In this document: piece after piece, positions 12,101 through 22,834 of the stretch
Position numbering within the stretch: the first letter of the stretch is position 1
Layout of the letters: the number at the start of each line of letters is the position of its first letter
NCBI GenBank assembly: GCA_003116995.1
Contig: BDSL01000018.1
Span: forward strand, 62,001-126,000
DNA length: 64,000 nucleotides
Source of the DNA: Yamagishiella unicocca
Lineage: Eukaryota; Chlorophyta; Chlorophyceae; Chlamydomonadales; Volvocaceae
Reading direction: 5' to 3'
The notes under the pieces: generated by a model
The model's input: the letters and a program-made list of their open reading frames with translations, nothing else
Told to the model about the DNA's origin: nothing
Databases searched by the model: none
Made by a program: the position numbers and the translations under genes

Positions 12101-13113
12101 CCTGCATCCTCTCCCCCGCTGCCCAGGCTCCGCCTCCCTCCGCCACAGCCTGCTGCTTGCTAGCCCGTGCGTGCGGTCCCACATCTCCACCAGCTGCTGC
12201 CTTGTGAACGCTTTGCTCCACCCAACCGGCGCCTGCTCGCGCGGCTGCAGCGGACCGGGACTCGCCCGCTCGTCGCCAGGAAGGCCTCATGCCATACACG
12301 AGGGGAAGTGCGTGTTGCTGGCGAAGGGGTCGGCGTCGGGAACGGGGAGCGGAACACATTAGGAGTCCGGTCCAGCCAATGCGAACGGCGGCGTTGGTGC
12401 GGGCGGGTGGCCGGGTGGGTGGGTGGGTGCGTGGATGCTATGCAAAGGGGTGCTGAAGCACATGCAGCCAACCTTCACAGGCCTGTCACCACTCCATCCG
12501 GTTCTGGTCGACGTGCTGATCGCGTATGTTTCGTAACGCTGGCCGGCCCGTCCAAAAGCACCAACCCACGCCCCTGCCCGGCAGTGACGTCGCTGCCGAG
12601 GGACACGGCAACATGCCCATCATGTGGGGCTCCCCATCCCCATCCCCGTGCCGCCCAGCCTGGGATCCTCGGGTGCCCACCCTACTAGGACCACCCTACC
12701 TCCCAAACCGCATGCCTGAGACCGCAGCTGCGTAAGCTGTGCCCCCGGGGCCCCCGAACCATGCACACCGCGTGCCGCAGTGCTGCCGCCTAGCGTTCAT
12801 GAAGGGAAGTGCCGTTGCCAGGCCTTAATACCGCCGCAGGTGACCCTCGCTGTGAGAGTAATCAATGAGCAAGGGACGGAGCTACCCATTCTTCCCCATC
12901 GCTGCTGCATGCCGCACCCGGGCCCATGCCGTTCAGTGGAACGCCCCTACCCGAATGTCCGAGAAGCAGACTCCCGCCCCCGAGGTATACTGCACGCTGC
13001 GCATTGGCCCTACAGCCCTAGCGCCTAGCAGGGCTTCCCGTTCCCCTCGGGGACTATTGGGGTGCTCGCTCGTCACACGCCACCGCCGTACACGACTCGA
13101 CGACCGGGCCGCC
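9126..13113. other. Gene-poor interval
   Basis: About 4 kb between the 3' end of the WW-PUB-ZZ gene and the end of UBC12, which converge here. The first few hundred bases should be the 3' UTR of the upstream gene. I searched both strands for family motifs and spliced exons and found none. The longer open frames (for example 11052-11693) lack recognisable motifs and look like by-products of GC-rich sequence. No transposase or reverse-transcriptase motif is seen. Confidence 0.5.
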
Positions 13114-14521
13114 TCACTTGATGTAAGTGCCGTACTGGATGGCCCGCTGCACGTACTGCTCGAACTGGCGCGGGTTGTCGACGAACAGCTGAGCCGCCTC
13201 CTTGTTGAGCGGGTCGTCCGGGTTGGGGTCCAGGAAGAGGAATTGCAGGCCGTAGATGACGCTGCTAATGGACAGCACGGGCTTCCAGTCCTCTCGGAGG
13301 ATGTTGAGGCAGATCTTGCCTTCTAGGTCAATGTTGGGGTGATATACCTAGCGCATCGTCGGGTAGGCCAGCAAGGGGTTGGACGGTCAGACCGCCGCGG
13401 GCTGCTTACCGGCATGCCGGATACGTGTGGCGACGCGTGGGGGCATCGGGCAAGCAGTGACCGACTGCGGAAGCCCCTCGGCAATGGACGCGGGTGTATA
13501 CAAGATCGAGTGGGCGGGAGCGGGCCCAAAGTGGGCGTGGAGAAATTGAGAGGGTCAAGCGCTAGGTGATGGACAGTGGCGATTGCAGGAGGAGGTCGCA
13601 ACAACAACGCCAAGGTAACCGTCCCCAAGCCCCCAAAATCATATGTTTGTTCTCAGGCGGGGGAGAACCTGATGGCGAGCGGGGTCTGGGAGCCGCGGCC
13701 CTCACCTCAACTACAACGTCGATGCCCCAACCCCCCTTGACGTGCGCCAAGCAACCTCTGACACCCATTTCGTGTCAGGCTGAGGGTATTGAACTTCATG
13801 TCACCTAGCATGTCGGCCTGTACCTCCAACACAGCGCGCTGGAACCCTTCCGACGATGTGCCCCAACAGCGTGCCCTCCCAGGGGCCACAACGTGGCGCC
13901 CTGCCAAGTGTCGCGCTCCCCCGAGGATATGGAGGCACGGGGTTGCCCTTGTGGATGAAACTTAGCATACCCACCTTTGTAGTGCACAGGACCTTTGGGG
14001 CGTCGTGCGGGTACCCGTTTGATATGGTGAACTCGAAGATGAACTTGCCGCCCCTGAGCAATGCAGAGACATCTTTTACGGTCGAGACGGGTTCCTATCT
14101 GGAGTGAATCAGACAGTACCGGTGCGGGACCACGCCAGATCCAGCGGCCGGCACGTACCTGTATATCCCCTCATCAGGCCGTATGGTAATGAAGAAGTGC
14201 ATGAACTTATCCTTGCCATCAGGAAAGCTGATCGTGATGTTGGGTGGCAGATTCAACTCGGCCATATCTGCAGCGCGTAACTCTTTTGTGTCACATCAGG
14301 CGCCCGTTGCCGTCGCCCACAGCAATCGCACCTTTTTGAATACGCAGCTCGCCTGCTGATAGTTTTCCGGGCTTTGCACCCCCGGCGGCCACGGCATCCT
14401 GCTGCTGCTTTTGCTTGTCCTGCACGATGTTCCCCGAATGTGGCCAAGGTGAGTCCGCGCTTGCCAAAAGGCTGCATATACAATAGCATCCTCACACCTT
14501 GACCGAAAATAGCTTCAGCAT
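13114..14521 (-). CDS. UBC12: NEDD8-conjugating enzyme E2, UBC12/UBE2M (177 aa)
   Basis: Exons are 14498-14521, 14342-14429, 14159-14267, 13975-14053 and 13114-13347 (minus strand), 534 nt. The first exon encodes only MLKLFSVK, matching the conserved UBC12 start that docks on the NEDD8 E1. [19 protein letters not shown] and the [11 protein letters not shown] strand follow. The catalytic motif is [17 protein letters not shown], with the active cysteine at residue 113, and the C-terminus carries [16 protein letters not shown]12 passes NEDD8 from the E1 to cullins and so activates cullin-RING ubiquitin ligases. Length is close to the human 183 residues. The protein ends QYGTYIK, slightly shorter than the animal form. 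The 627-bp last intron (13348-13974) holds nothing recognisable. All motifs and catalytic residues are intact, so the enzyme should be active. Confidence 0.95.
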
Positions 14522-16381
14522 CTTGCGCTCGTGCGCCTAGTTGCCCCGGTCTGGGGCCACAGACTAGCTAACAAAGCGGAAGAAACCTTCCTATGCAGCG
14601 TGGATTCCCTATGTCCCTTTAATTGGTTGGTTAAAAAGTCTAGAAGGCCAATTGGTATTCACCGCTTTATCAGTGGGGTCGTGAACCCTAGTGCTGCATG
14701 AGGATTTACGCGCGTCCTCAGCTAGCACACCTGTATGAAAAGTTGCAAACACCACGTATTTGGTATTGAGTAGAACGGCGACATCAATCTATAACGCTGA
14801 GCAGCAAAGGCGCGACCCGGCGGGACGGGCCTGGTGACGACAGGTGACAGGAGAGTCTTGCGAAGTACTTTCAACTAACTGCCATATCCCAAAGGACCAC
14901 TGCCTTGGCCGCCATTTGTTTCATGCGTGTTTGATCTGCGCGATGCCTCGACACAGAACCATATCTCCGGAGCTGCCCAGGAGCTTCGGCAGTAGCCAAC
15001 AGTTGCCAACAGGCCGAACGGCACGCACGACCCAGGCGGGCGAGGCCTGCCCTGTCCGCGATGATCCACTTGGCTTAACCTGCATTTGACAAACTTGCAA
15101 TGTTACACTGTCTGATGAAATTATGGCACATTCTGAGATACGCCATGCGTACGGCGTGGCTCTTCCTGTTCTTGCAACCGTGCACCCTGCAAGACGAATG
15201 GTGAAAGTCATGGTGAAGATGGTGAATGCCAACATTCCAGCTCGATTTGACAACCTAACGCAGGCGTGTATAAGTAGTAACACTTCCGACCCAGTTTCCA
15301 TCATCTAAGTAGTGTCGACCGTCACCGCTGTTGTAACCTAAAGATCGCTGCGGCAAGATTCAGACATGCAAGCAAGGGCATACCAATTCGCACGCCCACT
15401 GGTCCAATGTGTCTTATTATTACACGCCTTTGCCAGCGCGTGCAATCCTTACCACTCGTGTGTGATGGACGCAGTCGCCTGGCAATGGACTCCGAGCACT
15501 TCATCGACCCAAGGCGCTGCGCGCACAATGATTAACATGTTGGCATATTCCTGCTGCGAAAACGACCCGGATGCCGTACACCCGCGGACCGTCCAAACCC
15601 CTCACGCCTGAAACACAGGGCAGGCAGGCTGCAGCAAAATGCATCGCGGAGAATCACTCAAGAGGAGAACCACTTCATCTCGGCAGCCGATGAAAAACTT
15701 CTTCCCAAGCAAACCAATCTACCTTTCCTTCCCAAACTTACCCGTTTACATACCGCAGTCATCTCTCCTACACCTGTCCTCTCTGCACATGAATATTTCG
15801 TCCTAAACTCTCATGCACCAAACACTTGCAGTCAGGTGCAGAGCCAATCGCCCCGACATGCCAACACCACGCAGCTGAGATTTTCTAATTGGAACGCCCA
15901 GCAGCCAGCCAGCTCACACACACGTGTTCAAAACTCCCTATGCGTGCACACCTCCCCACCTTGCGTCCCTAGCTTGGGCGCCGTGGATGTCCGCGCTTTG
16001 GCAGAAACAAGGCAGCATCACACACTGGCTCGCGCCTCGGGGTTTGGTGGTCCAGACGAAGCTCCGTCCTCATACACGCAATGTTGCCCAACGCAACAAC
16101 GCACATGCTCACAACCTGCCCGTACTTGCTGAAGGCATTTAAGTCCCACAAACTCTTTGATGTAATGAAGCTCTCGCACTGATGTACTAACAGACTCATC
16201 TCCACGCACAGCTGGAACAAAAAGGGTGGTGGCCTCACTAACGACGACCTCTCTCGTGGGGGCTGCGTAAACGCAGCATGGCTATCATCACGGATGGCAC
16301 CAGGCCCCCTAAGCATCATGCACATCTCCCCCGGCCAACCGCCCTCCTCGAGAACCTACAATAACACAACGGCCCTCTCGG
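14522..16381. promoter_or_regulatory. Upstream region of UBC12; no gene seen
   Basis: About 1.9 kb between the UBC12 start and the end of the next minus-strand gene. It is more balanced in base composition than the exons nearby. The part next to 14522 should contain the UBC12 promoter, and the far end the 3' UTR of the cyclotransferase-like gene. I see no coding exon, repeat array or RNA gene. Confidence 0.4.
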
Positions 16382-19326
16382 CTACTGCCCCCCAGACCCC
16401 CTGCCGGCGCTGCTACTGCCGGCACTGCCACTACCCAGCAGCGGCGACGCCACGACGTCATGCACAGCCCAAGTGAGGGCCTGCAAGGCGCTCAGGTAAC
16501 CGCTCACTACCGCAGGTAGCACCAGCGGCGGCCGTACGAGATCCGCTGGCATCTGACCCCCGCTGACTGGGCCCTGCCCTGCTGCTGACGTCATGCCAGA
16601 GCCCGACCGCGCCGTGTACGGCTGGGCTACCACGGCCGCCGCCGGCGTCTTGGACAGCGCTTCGGAGGCGGGTTTGGGCGCAACGGGAGTCGCTCCAGCA
16701 GCGCCGTACGCTACGCTGGCCTCGTTCGTACTGCCGCCAGCGCTGCGACCGCTCTCCTCCTGTCGTGCTGCCTCAAGGGCCTTCTGACGGGCCAGGCGCA
16801 AAAGCATCACCGGCGGCACAAGCGGCAGTGCCAGCGGCAGCGCCACCGCGATCGCCGCCGCCCGGCCCACCGCAGTGGCCCAGCCGGTCCCGTCGTATGC
16901 CTGCAGTGAATCTAGGAATGAGATGTACTCCGGGTCCACCTTGTGATGCCGCGCTCCTGCATCGCACCAGAATTGCGTTGTTTACTTCAGAGCTGTCAGC
17001 CACGATGCAACAGCAAACTACAAACCTCACGCCGCCGTCAGCCGCTCAACGCGGCCTGCATGTCCGTCACACCTCCGACACAGGCACACTGTATCCACTG
17101 CTCTATCTCCGCCTTCCCGTCCGCTTCTCTCTGCTGCCCCATCTCCGCCTTCCCGTCCGCTTCTCTCTGCTGCCCCATCTCCACGTTCCCGCCCGCTTCT
17201 CTCTGCTGCCCCATCTCCACGTTCCCGCCCGCTTCTCTCTGCTGCCCCATCTCCACGTTCCCGCCCGCTTCTCTCTGCTGCCCCATCTCCACGTTCCCGC
17301 CCGCTTCTCTCTGCTGCCCCATCTCCACGTTCCCGTCCGCTTCTCTCTGCTGCCCCATCTCCACGTTCCCGCCCGCTTCCTCTCCCTCCCTGGCTGTCTC
17401 GCTGCTGTGAGCTGTCGCGTGCAGCACCACGGCACCAACGAGCCCCCTGGCCACAAGCGGCTGGCTGCTTTGCAGCACGGGCGGGTCTGTCAGCTCACCG
17501 TCGCGAAGCAGGTCCAGGTAGCGCCGCGATGGCGCCACGGGGCGGGACGGGTCGTGCATGGAGGGAGCCTGGCCCTCCAGCGTAAGGGCGCGTATCCGTC
17601 GGCCGTCGTACAGGGTCGTCTCCACCTCAACCACCCGGTACCTGCCGAGGTATCGCGCACACGGGCGCACATGTGTGTACGGCATATGCGTACGGCAAAA
17701 ACCAGCTCCGCAAATGTCCGTCTCGCTTCGCTTCGCATCGCTTGCGTGCCAGGCGGGAAAGGGCACGCAGGCGCGGAGGGAACGCTAACGGACTACCGTG
17801 CCTTCATTGGCTAAGCTGCTGCTTCTTCTTAATGCGCAGTCAAGATCCCCATCTCCCATGGCCACTGCAACGCTCGCTTACCCTGACTTGCCGGCGCCAA
17901 CACCCTCGGTGGCCATGATCTGGATCCACTCCGCTTTCGAGATGCAATGCAGGACTCCATGGACCTCGTAGCGCCAGCGGTCGGACGCCGCAGCTGCTGC
18001 CGTGGGCTGCCTCGCTTGGGAGACGGAGGCGGTACTGCCGGCCACTCGCTCGATTGTGGCGAAGCCCGGCTCGGCGTATGGCAGACCGAGCATGCTGCAT
18101 TTCCAGGTCACATGGCAACATACAGGAGCAGGCAAGGGCCGCAGGTTGGGGAGGAGCACGAAGGAGCGGCAGAGCCGCCGCGTATTAGCCCCAAGGAGCT
18201 TGCAATTCGTGAGTACAGCACGTGCACATTCGTGAGTACGGCACGAAACACGTGCTGGGTTCTACCGGCCTGTCGGCCAGGCACAGTCACAGCGTTGGGC
18301 TATCCTTTGTCGTCGTAGAAAAGTGCGATGCCAAGCGTGCAGAAACGAAGGAACGTCGAGGTCCATTTCTGGCGGAGGGCTTTTGCGCAATGACCGTGCG
18401 TCCCGTATGTTTGTCCCTGTCTTCGGTGCAGCCATGCATCCAGTCGCCAACGCTTTGTTAATTGACCAGCCATTGCGTACATGCCCCAATGTTCAGGTTT
18501 TTAACAGTACTTTGCAGCCCCTAAACTCTCGGATACTTACCGAAAGCTGAGCGTCCAGCCTTGCAGCGAGGCAGGCCGTGACTCCACGGGAACGACCTGC
18601 ACGACGGTGAACGGGTGTTCCATTTATTGGTGTGTGCGCGTCGTGAACGTACCGGAAGTGCAGGGTGCTGTGCGTGAGAAGCCGCGGTTAACGATATGTG
18701 AAGGATGTTTGGTGGCGTGGTCATTTTCATCACGGCGCCGAGACCGCACGCACGAGGGAAACCTAGGCTATGGTACTGCTGCGTTGTTTGGCCGGGCTTG
18801 GTGATCAAAGGGTGCACCCTTACACCGCAAGAACTTAGGCTAAGATATAGCAAGAACGTTGTCAGGGCACCATGGCAGGCCTCCATGACAGGCCAAGGCA
18901 AACGGGGCTGGGGAAGGGGGAGGGTTTCGCGCACAGAGAAGGCGGGGCCAACAGCGGTCGAGTGGATCCAAAGCGTGAACGGTCGCAACGGCCGTCAGCC
19001 AAACTAGATGCCATTTCCCATCGATAGCTCCTGCATGCATTCTCCCAGCTACGACTACCAGCAGCTCCCTAGCCGCAGCGGAGACCTTTTCAGGTTAACC
19101 GACCTGACGGCGCCCTGTGAGCGTGTTAGGGTTCATATTGCTCCCGTAGGCAAAGTACCAAATGCCGCCAGGTCCATGGCTGCATTCGACCACCAGTGGC
19201 TGCGTTTCGGTAACAACCGACGATCTACGAAATAATACATCAGTAAGTTATTATGAAACTCGCAGACGCACTTCGGAAAACGCACCGTGTGGCTACTGAC
19301 GACGCCGTTGAAGTCTGTGCACCCAT
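16382..19326 (-). CDS. Gamma-glutamylcyclotransferase-like protein with hydrophobic C-terminal extension (382 aa)
   Basis: Exons are 19286-19326, 19104-19224, 18541-18596, 17882-18094, 17499-17641 and 16382-16956 (minus strand), 1149 nt. The signature YFAYGSNMNPNTLTGRR (residues 37-53) forms the substrate loop of the GGCT/AIG2 fold. LQGWTLSFR, LGLPYAEPGFA, YEVHGVLHCI, ATEGVGAGKSG and APSRRYLDLLRDGA follow in family order. The Glu of ATEG (residue 136) aligns with the catalytic Glu of human GGCT. Such enzymes cyclise gamma-glutamyl peptides to 5-oxoproline in glutathione turnover; the true substrate here is not known. The last exon adds about 185 residues with a strongly hydrophobic stretch near residues 222-244 and a Ser/Ala-rich linker, so the protein is probably membrane-bound. 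The exon 5-6 intron is filled by a 36-bp minisatellite. Exon 1 rests on a small 61-nt intron with a good branch site and matching phase. Confidence 0.8.
17101..17383. repeat. 36-bp minisatellite in an intron of the cyclotransferase-like gene (about 7.8 copies)
   Basis: A 36-bp unit beginning CTTCTCTCTGCTGCCCCATC is repeated almost without spacing. Because 36 is a multiple of three, both strands stay open through the array. One frame gives repeated GGNVEMGQQREA, the other repeated RFSLLPHLHVPA. The flanking exons join in phase only when the array is spliced out, so it is intronic. Confidence 0.9.
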
Positions 19327-20081
19327 GCGGTTGCGAAGACTCGTCACAGGAACATGATTAACAAGATTTCGTGGCCCAGAACTGTTGCTCCGATCATGTC
19401 GATTGTTAACAGCAACACCTTTATAATATGTCTGGCTCACGGACGTCCACTTGCAACGTGGGTCAAGCACTTGCATCTTGGTCGTCCCTCAAAGACCATG
19501 CGCAAAACTGGTATCCCGAACTATGGAAGGGCGTTGAAGCGAACCTTCTGCTTTCGAAATTACGTTGTCGTACATCACAACCCATCCTGGCCCAGTTGCA
19601 TCAAACGTCGGTCACAAACTCACAATTCGACCGCTTCGTACCATGCTTGTACAGCGCATGTACGTACCAACTATGTATTGTCTATGCGCAACTTGACGCG
19701 CGCGAACCGTGGGTTTCAATATATACCCATTCTCCTAGAGAACACCCTCTCCATTAAACGTCATACACCCTGCGAGATAGCAATATTGGCCCATCGAAGG
19801 CCTGATGAAGCAGCAGGCCTGATGAAGCAGCATACGCGTAACACGGCGGCAACTGCGGCACCATCACGCCAATTAACTCCAGAACAGCGACGGACCCTGA
19901 CGGACAGCGCGCATCCACCATCCCTTCCGCCACATCCCAAAACCTTTTCCTCCCGAGGGTCTCCAAAATGAAGCCATCGTCTAATACCAAACATACTGCC
20001 ATCTGTCCGGAACTACGCCGCTGACAAACGCCGCTGGCAAAAGCCTGACCCAGCTCTCGACACATCAGCGCCTCGGGACGG
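19327..20081. promoter_or_regulatory. Region upstream of the cyclotransferase-like gene; no gene seen
   Basis: This 755-bp stretch lies between the start of one minus-strand gene and the end of the next. It should hold the promoter of the former and the 3' UTR of the latter. It contains a near-tandem 12-bp repeat, GAAGCAGCAGGC / GAAGCAGCATAC, near 19807. Nothing else stands out. Confidence 0.35.
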
Positions 20082-22429
20082 CTACGCCACCAACAGCACC
20101 TCCTTAACAAAGCCCTCCATGTCATACGCCAGTTGGAGCGTCGTCGCCAGCTGCCGTTGAGCCTTGTCCGCCGCCGCCGCGTCGCTCGAGCCGCCGTTCT
20201 CAAGGGCCGCCGACTCAAGGTCCGAATCCAGCTTCTGGTACGACAGAATCAGGCTGTTCAGCAGCTGCGCGCCCCGCTCCTTGTCTGTCTCGGAGGCGAA
20301 GTCTGAGAGGGGGAGTTCGGGAAGGAGCGCAAGAGGGCATCGGGAAGGGCGGCGTGGTAGAAACCAAATCTACGTAGAAACCCGTGGTAGAAGCCCGTGT
20401 TGGAGGTCGGGCAGAGCAGGGCAACAATCCGGTCTTACTCCCAGCCAGACTGGGTGGGTGGGCACCGACCTAAGGCCTTCACGCCGAAACTAAGAAGGTC
20501 CCGCAGCCTTCCGAGACACGCTAACCACAGCAGAAAGCTAACCACAATTCAAGGCCGCGGGACGTCAGGTGGGAGCGCCGAGCCTCACGTTCCAGTGACC
20601 CAAAGCCCCAATATGGCTGGACGTAACTCGCGACAACAGCACCTGAAGCGCGACCCGAAAGCCCGCGCCTCGCCTATTTCCAGTACCGGAGCCAGTCACC
20701 AGCGGCTCGCCCACCCACCCACGACGTTCTTGATGATGATGCGGAAGGTGCAGGGGTCGCTGAAGTTGGAGCTCTGCGTGAGCAGGCTGGCGCGGGTCTC
20801 CAGCGAGTCGGACGGCAGCGCCTCGAACAGGTAGCAGTTGAGCGAGGAGGAGCGCACCAGCTGCAGGACGTCAAGCATGCTGGGGCGGAGAGAGGCGGGC
20901 ATCGGGAGGGGCGGAGAGAGGCGGGCATCGGGAGGGGCGAAGAGAGGCGGGCATCGGGAGGGGCGAAGAGAGGCGGGTAGCGGGGGGGGGGAGAGAGGCG
21001 GGCAGCGGGAGGGGCGGAGGCGTCAGAAGAACAGTGGATTGCCTGGGTGTGAGCGCAGGACGCAGCTTGCACGGAGAGCGTGGAAGGGCGGCGACGTGAC
21101 GTGACGCGCAATGCGTGCCGTGTTGAGGGGCGAATATCAAGGGCCAGGTTGGTCGGAGACACAAGGCGCGCGAAATACCCGAAACGGCGCCCTGCCATCA
21201 CCTATCGGATGGCGTCCAGTCAAATTTGTGCTACCGCCGTAAGGGTGGGTGCGCTTCCTGGCCGTGCTTGCCAGGCGCACTCCAGGCGATGGCGCGTGAG
21301 CGGCAGGAAGCCAGCCCCACACAATCCCAGACGCAAGCACACCGACGGTCGAAGCCCTAATCGCACACGCTGACAACACTGGCAACGTGCTGAGGAGAGC
21401 ACGTGACGCCAAATAATGCTATTATGTATAAAACAAGTAGCTTTGCATTACAAAGCTACGTGTCGCGACGTGCTGGGGGCTATATACGTGCAGCGTAACG
21501 CAAACACGCACACGACACCCAGTTTCGAGGCTTAGGGGCAATTAACAATCCACCCAGCAAGCAGGTACGCCTTAACATAATGTGCCTCGCCCGCCGTACT
21601 CCCTCTCGCACCTGCCGCTGCCGTTGGCCAGCATCTCCGAGGCCGCCTGCAGCCGCTGCTGCGCCACCTGCGGCGCGAGAATAACGGAACGGTAAGGTTC
21701 CTGAACGCGGCAGCCGGAAATCAGGCGCCGACGTGGGCCCGCGAACACCACCTGGCCAATTGCTATCAACTGATCGCAATCAGGTCGCAATGGATATGGC
21801 GGCGAGCGCGGCGGGCATCCGCGCAATGACGGCAGGCCTCAACCGAGCTCCTAAGCGCCATCGATCGCTGCAGGCAGGGCAGTACCTTGATGGGTGCGAT
21901 CAGCTTGCCGCTGTTGGCCCGCTTGCGGCCCTTCCACCACTCCACCGTGCCTGCAGGCGGGATTGAGAGGAAGCCCGTAGATCAGCACGCGAAAGGCAAG
22001 TAAAACCGATTGCACGGGGGAGGGGCAGGTGCCAAAGTGGTTGGGGACGTGCGGAGGGGAGCGTGCAGCTACATGCCACAAAGAAGGAACGGCAGCCAGG
22101 GATGGGAAGCGAGCGCGCCGCAAGGACGCCAGATGCCGGGTTTGAGAGCGGGTCTTCCGAGGGAGAGCCAGTCGTACAGGGGCCAGGCTCACGCGCCGCC
22201 ATGCATGGTCGGCATTACCGTCAAGCACTCCAGCTTGCGAGGGAGGTGCGAGGGCGCCGCCGAGTGATGTCAGCACGCCAAGCATAAGGGTCCGGCGGTC
22301 GAGCGCCGCGTCGACCGGAGCGCTGGAAGCGCATTGCACACGGCAGATGGTCCTTGTCACATGACGCGATCTGTAGCTCCTAGTACATTGCAGGCGCGCG
22401 TGGCGACCTCCTAGCAAAGCCTGCACCAT
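20082..22429 (-). CDS. Predicted thylakoid-lumen protein of unknown function (237 aa precursor)
   Basis: Exons are 22219-22429, 21886-21950, 21612-21667, 20719-20879 and 20082-20302 (minus strand), 714 nt. Residues 1-44 are basic and Ser/Thr/Arg-rich like a chloroplast transit peptide. They are followed by a twin arginine (45-46), a hydrophobic segment LMLGVLTSLGGALA and PPSQA, a likely lumenal cleavage site after residue 66. The mature part begins GVLDGTVEWWKGRKRANSG. It continues with helical segments VAQQRLQAASEMLA, MLDVLQLVRSSSLNCYLFEA and PCTFRIIIKNVV, and ends QLAYDMEGFVKEVLLVA. The targeting layout suggests import through the Tat route into the thylakoid lumen. I do not recognise the family. 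The mature protein looks all-helical with two cysteines that might pair (SSSLNCY and PCTFR). Intron 3 contains a 26-bp minisatellite close to the exon 4 acceptor. Confidence 0.7.
20884..21016. repeat. 26-bp minisatellite (about 5 copies)
   Basis: Purine-rich units of the form GGCGGAGAGAGGCGGGCATC plus GGGAGGG run head to tail directly upstream (in gene sense) of the 3' splice site at 20880. On the gene strand this gives a long polypyrimidine tract. It is intronic. Confidence 0.8.
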
Positions 22430-22834
22430 GCTTGCAGCGCTGAGATCAACCTTTAAATGCCTGTAATTATATAAGCGGTAAGTCGTGCAATTCCAGATTC
22501 CCTACAAATGCCAATTACTTCAATGGCCGATCCTCAGCGTTGCGGAGAAATTTCACTCTTGACGACGCGTACGGCACAAGCTCGCCCTTCAATGCAACTT
22601 GGCTAGGACGTCACATTGCACCAGACTAAGAAGTTGTCGTCATTCATCGAGCATATGCGCAGTTCCTTGGTGAAGATTTGAGTTTACCATAGGACACTTT
22701 TGACTGACTTCTTGCCTGCGGTGCCTAGCATTTCAGAATTAAATATTAGACGGATTCCTATGGGTTAGCTTTATTTTCCCTGGCAGCCAGGGCCAAGCAG
22801 ATAAAGAGCCATATCAAGCAAGGCCGCTGGCAAG
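22430..22834. promoter_or_regulatory. Divergent promoter region between the lumen-protein gene and kinesin-8
   Basis: 405 bp separate the two start codons. The region is A/T-richer than its surroundings, with TTAAATATTAGACGG near 22739 and AATTATATAAGCGG near 22465. Either could serve as a TATA-type element for its respective gene. This is an inference from position and composition only. Confidence 0.4.

Noticed and set aside
16765..17814. 349-codon plus-strand open frame
   Set aside because: Antisense shadow of the cyclotransferase-like gene and its 36-bp array; no motif.
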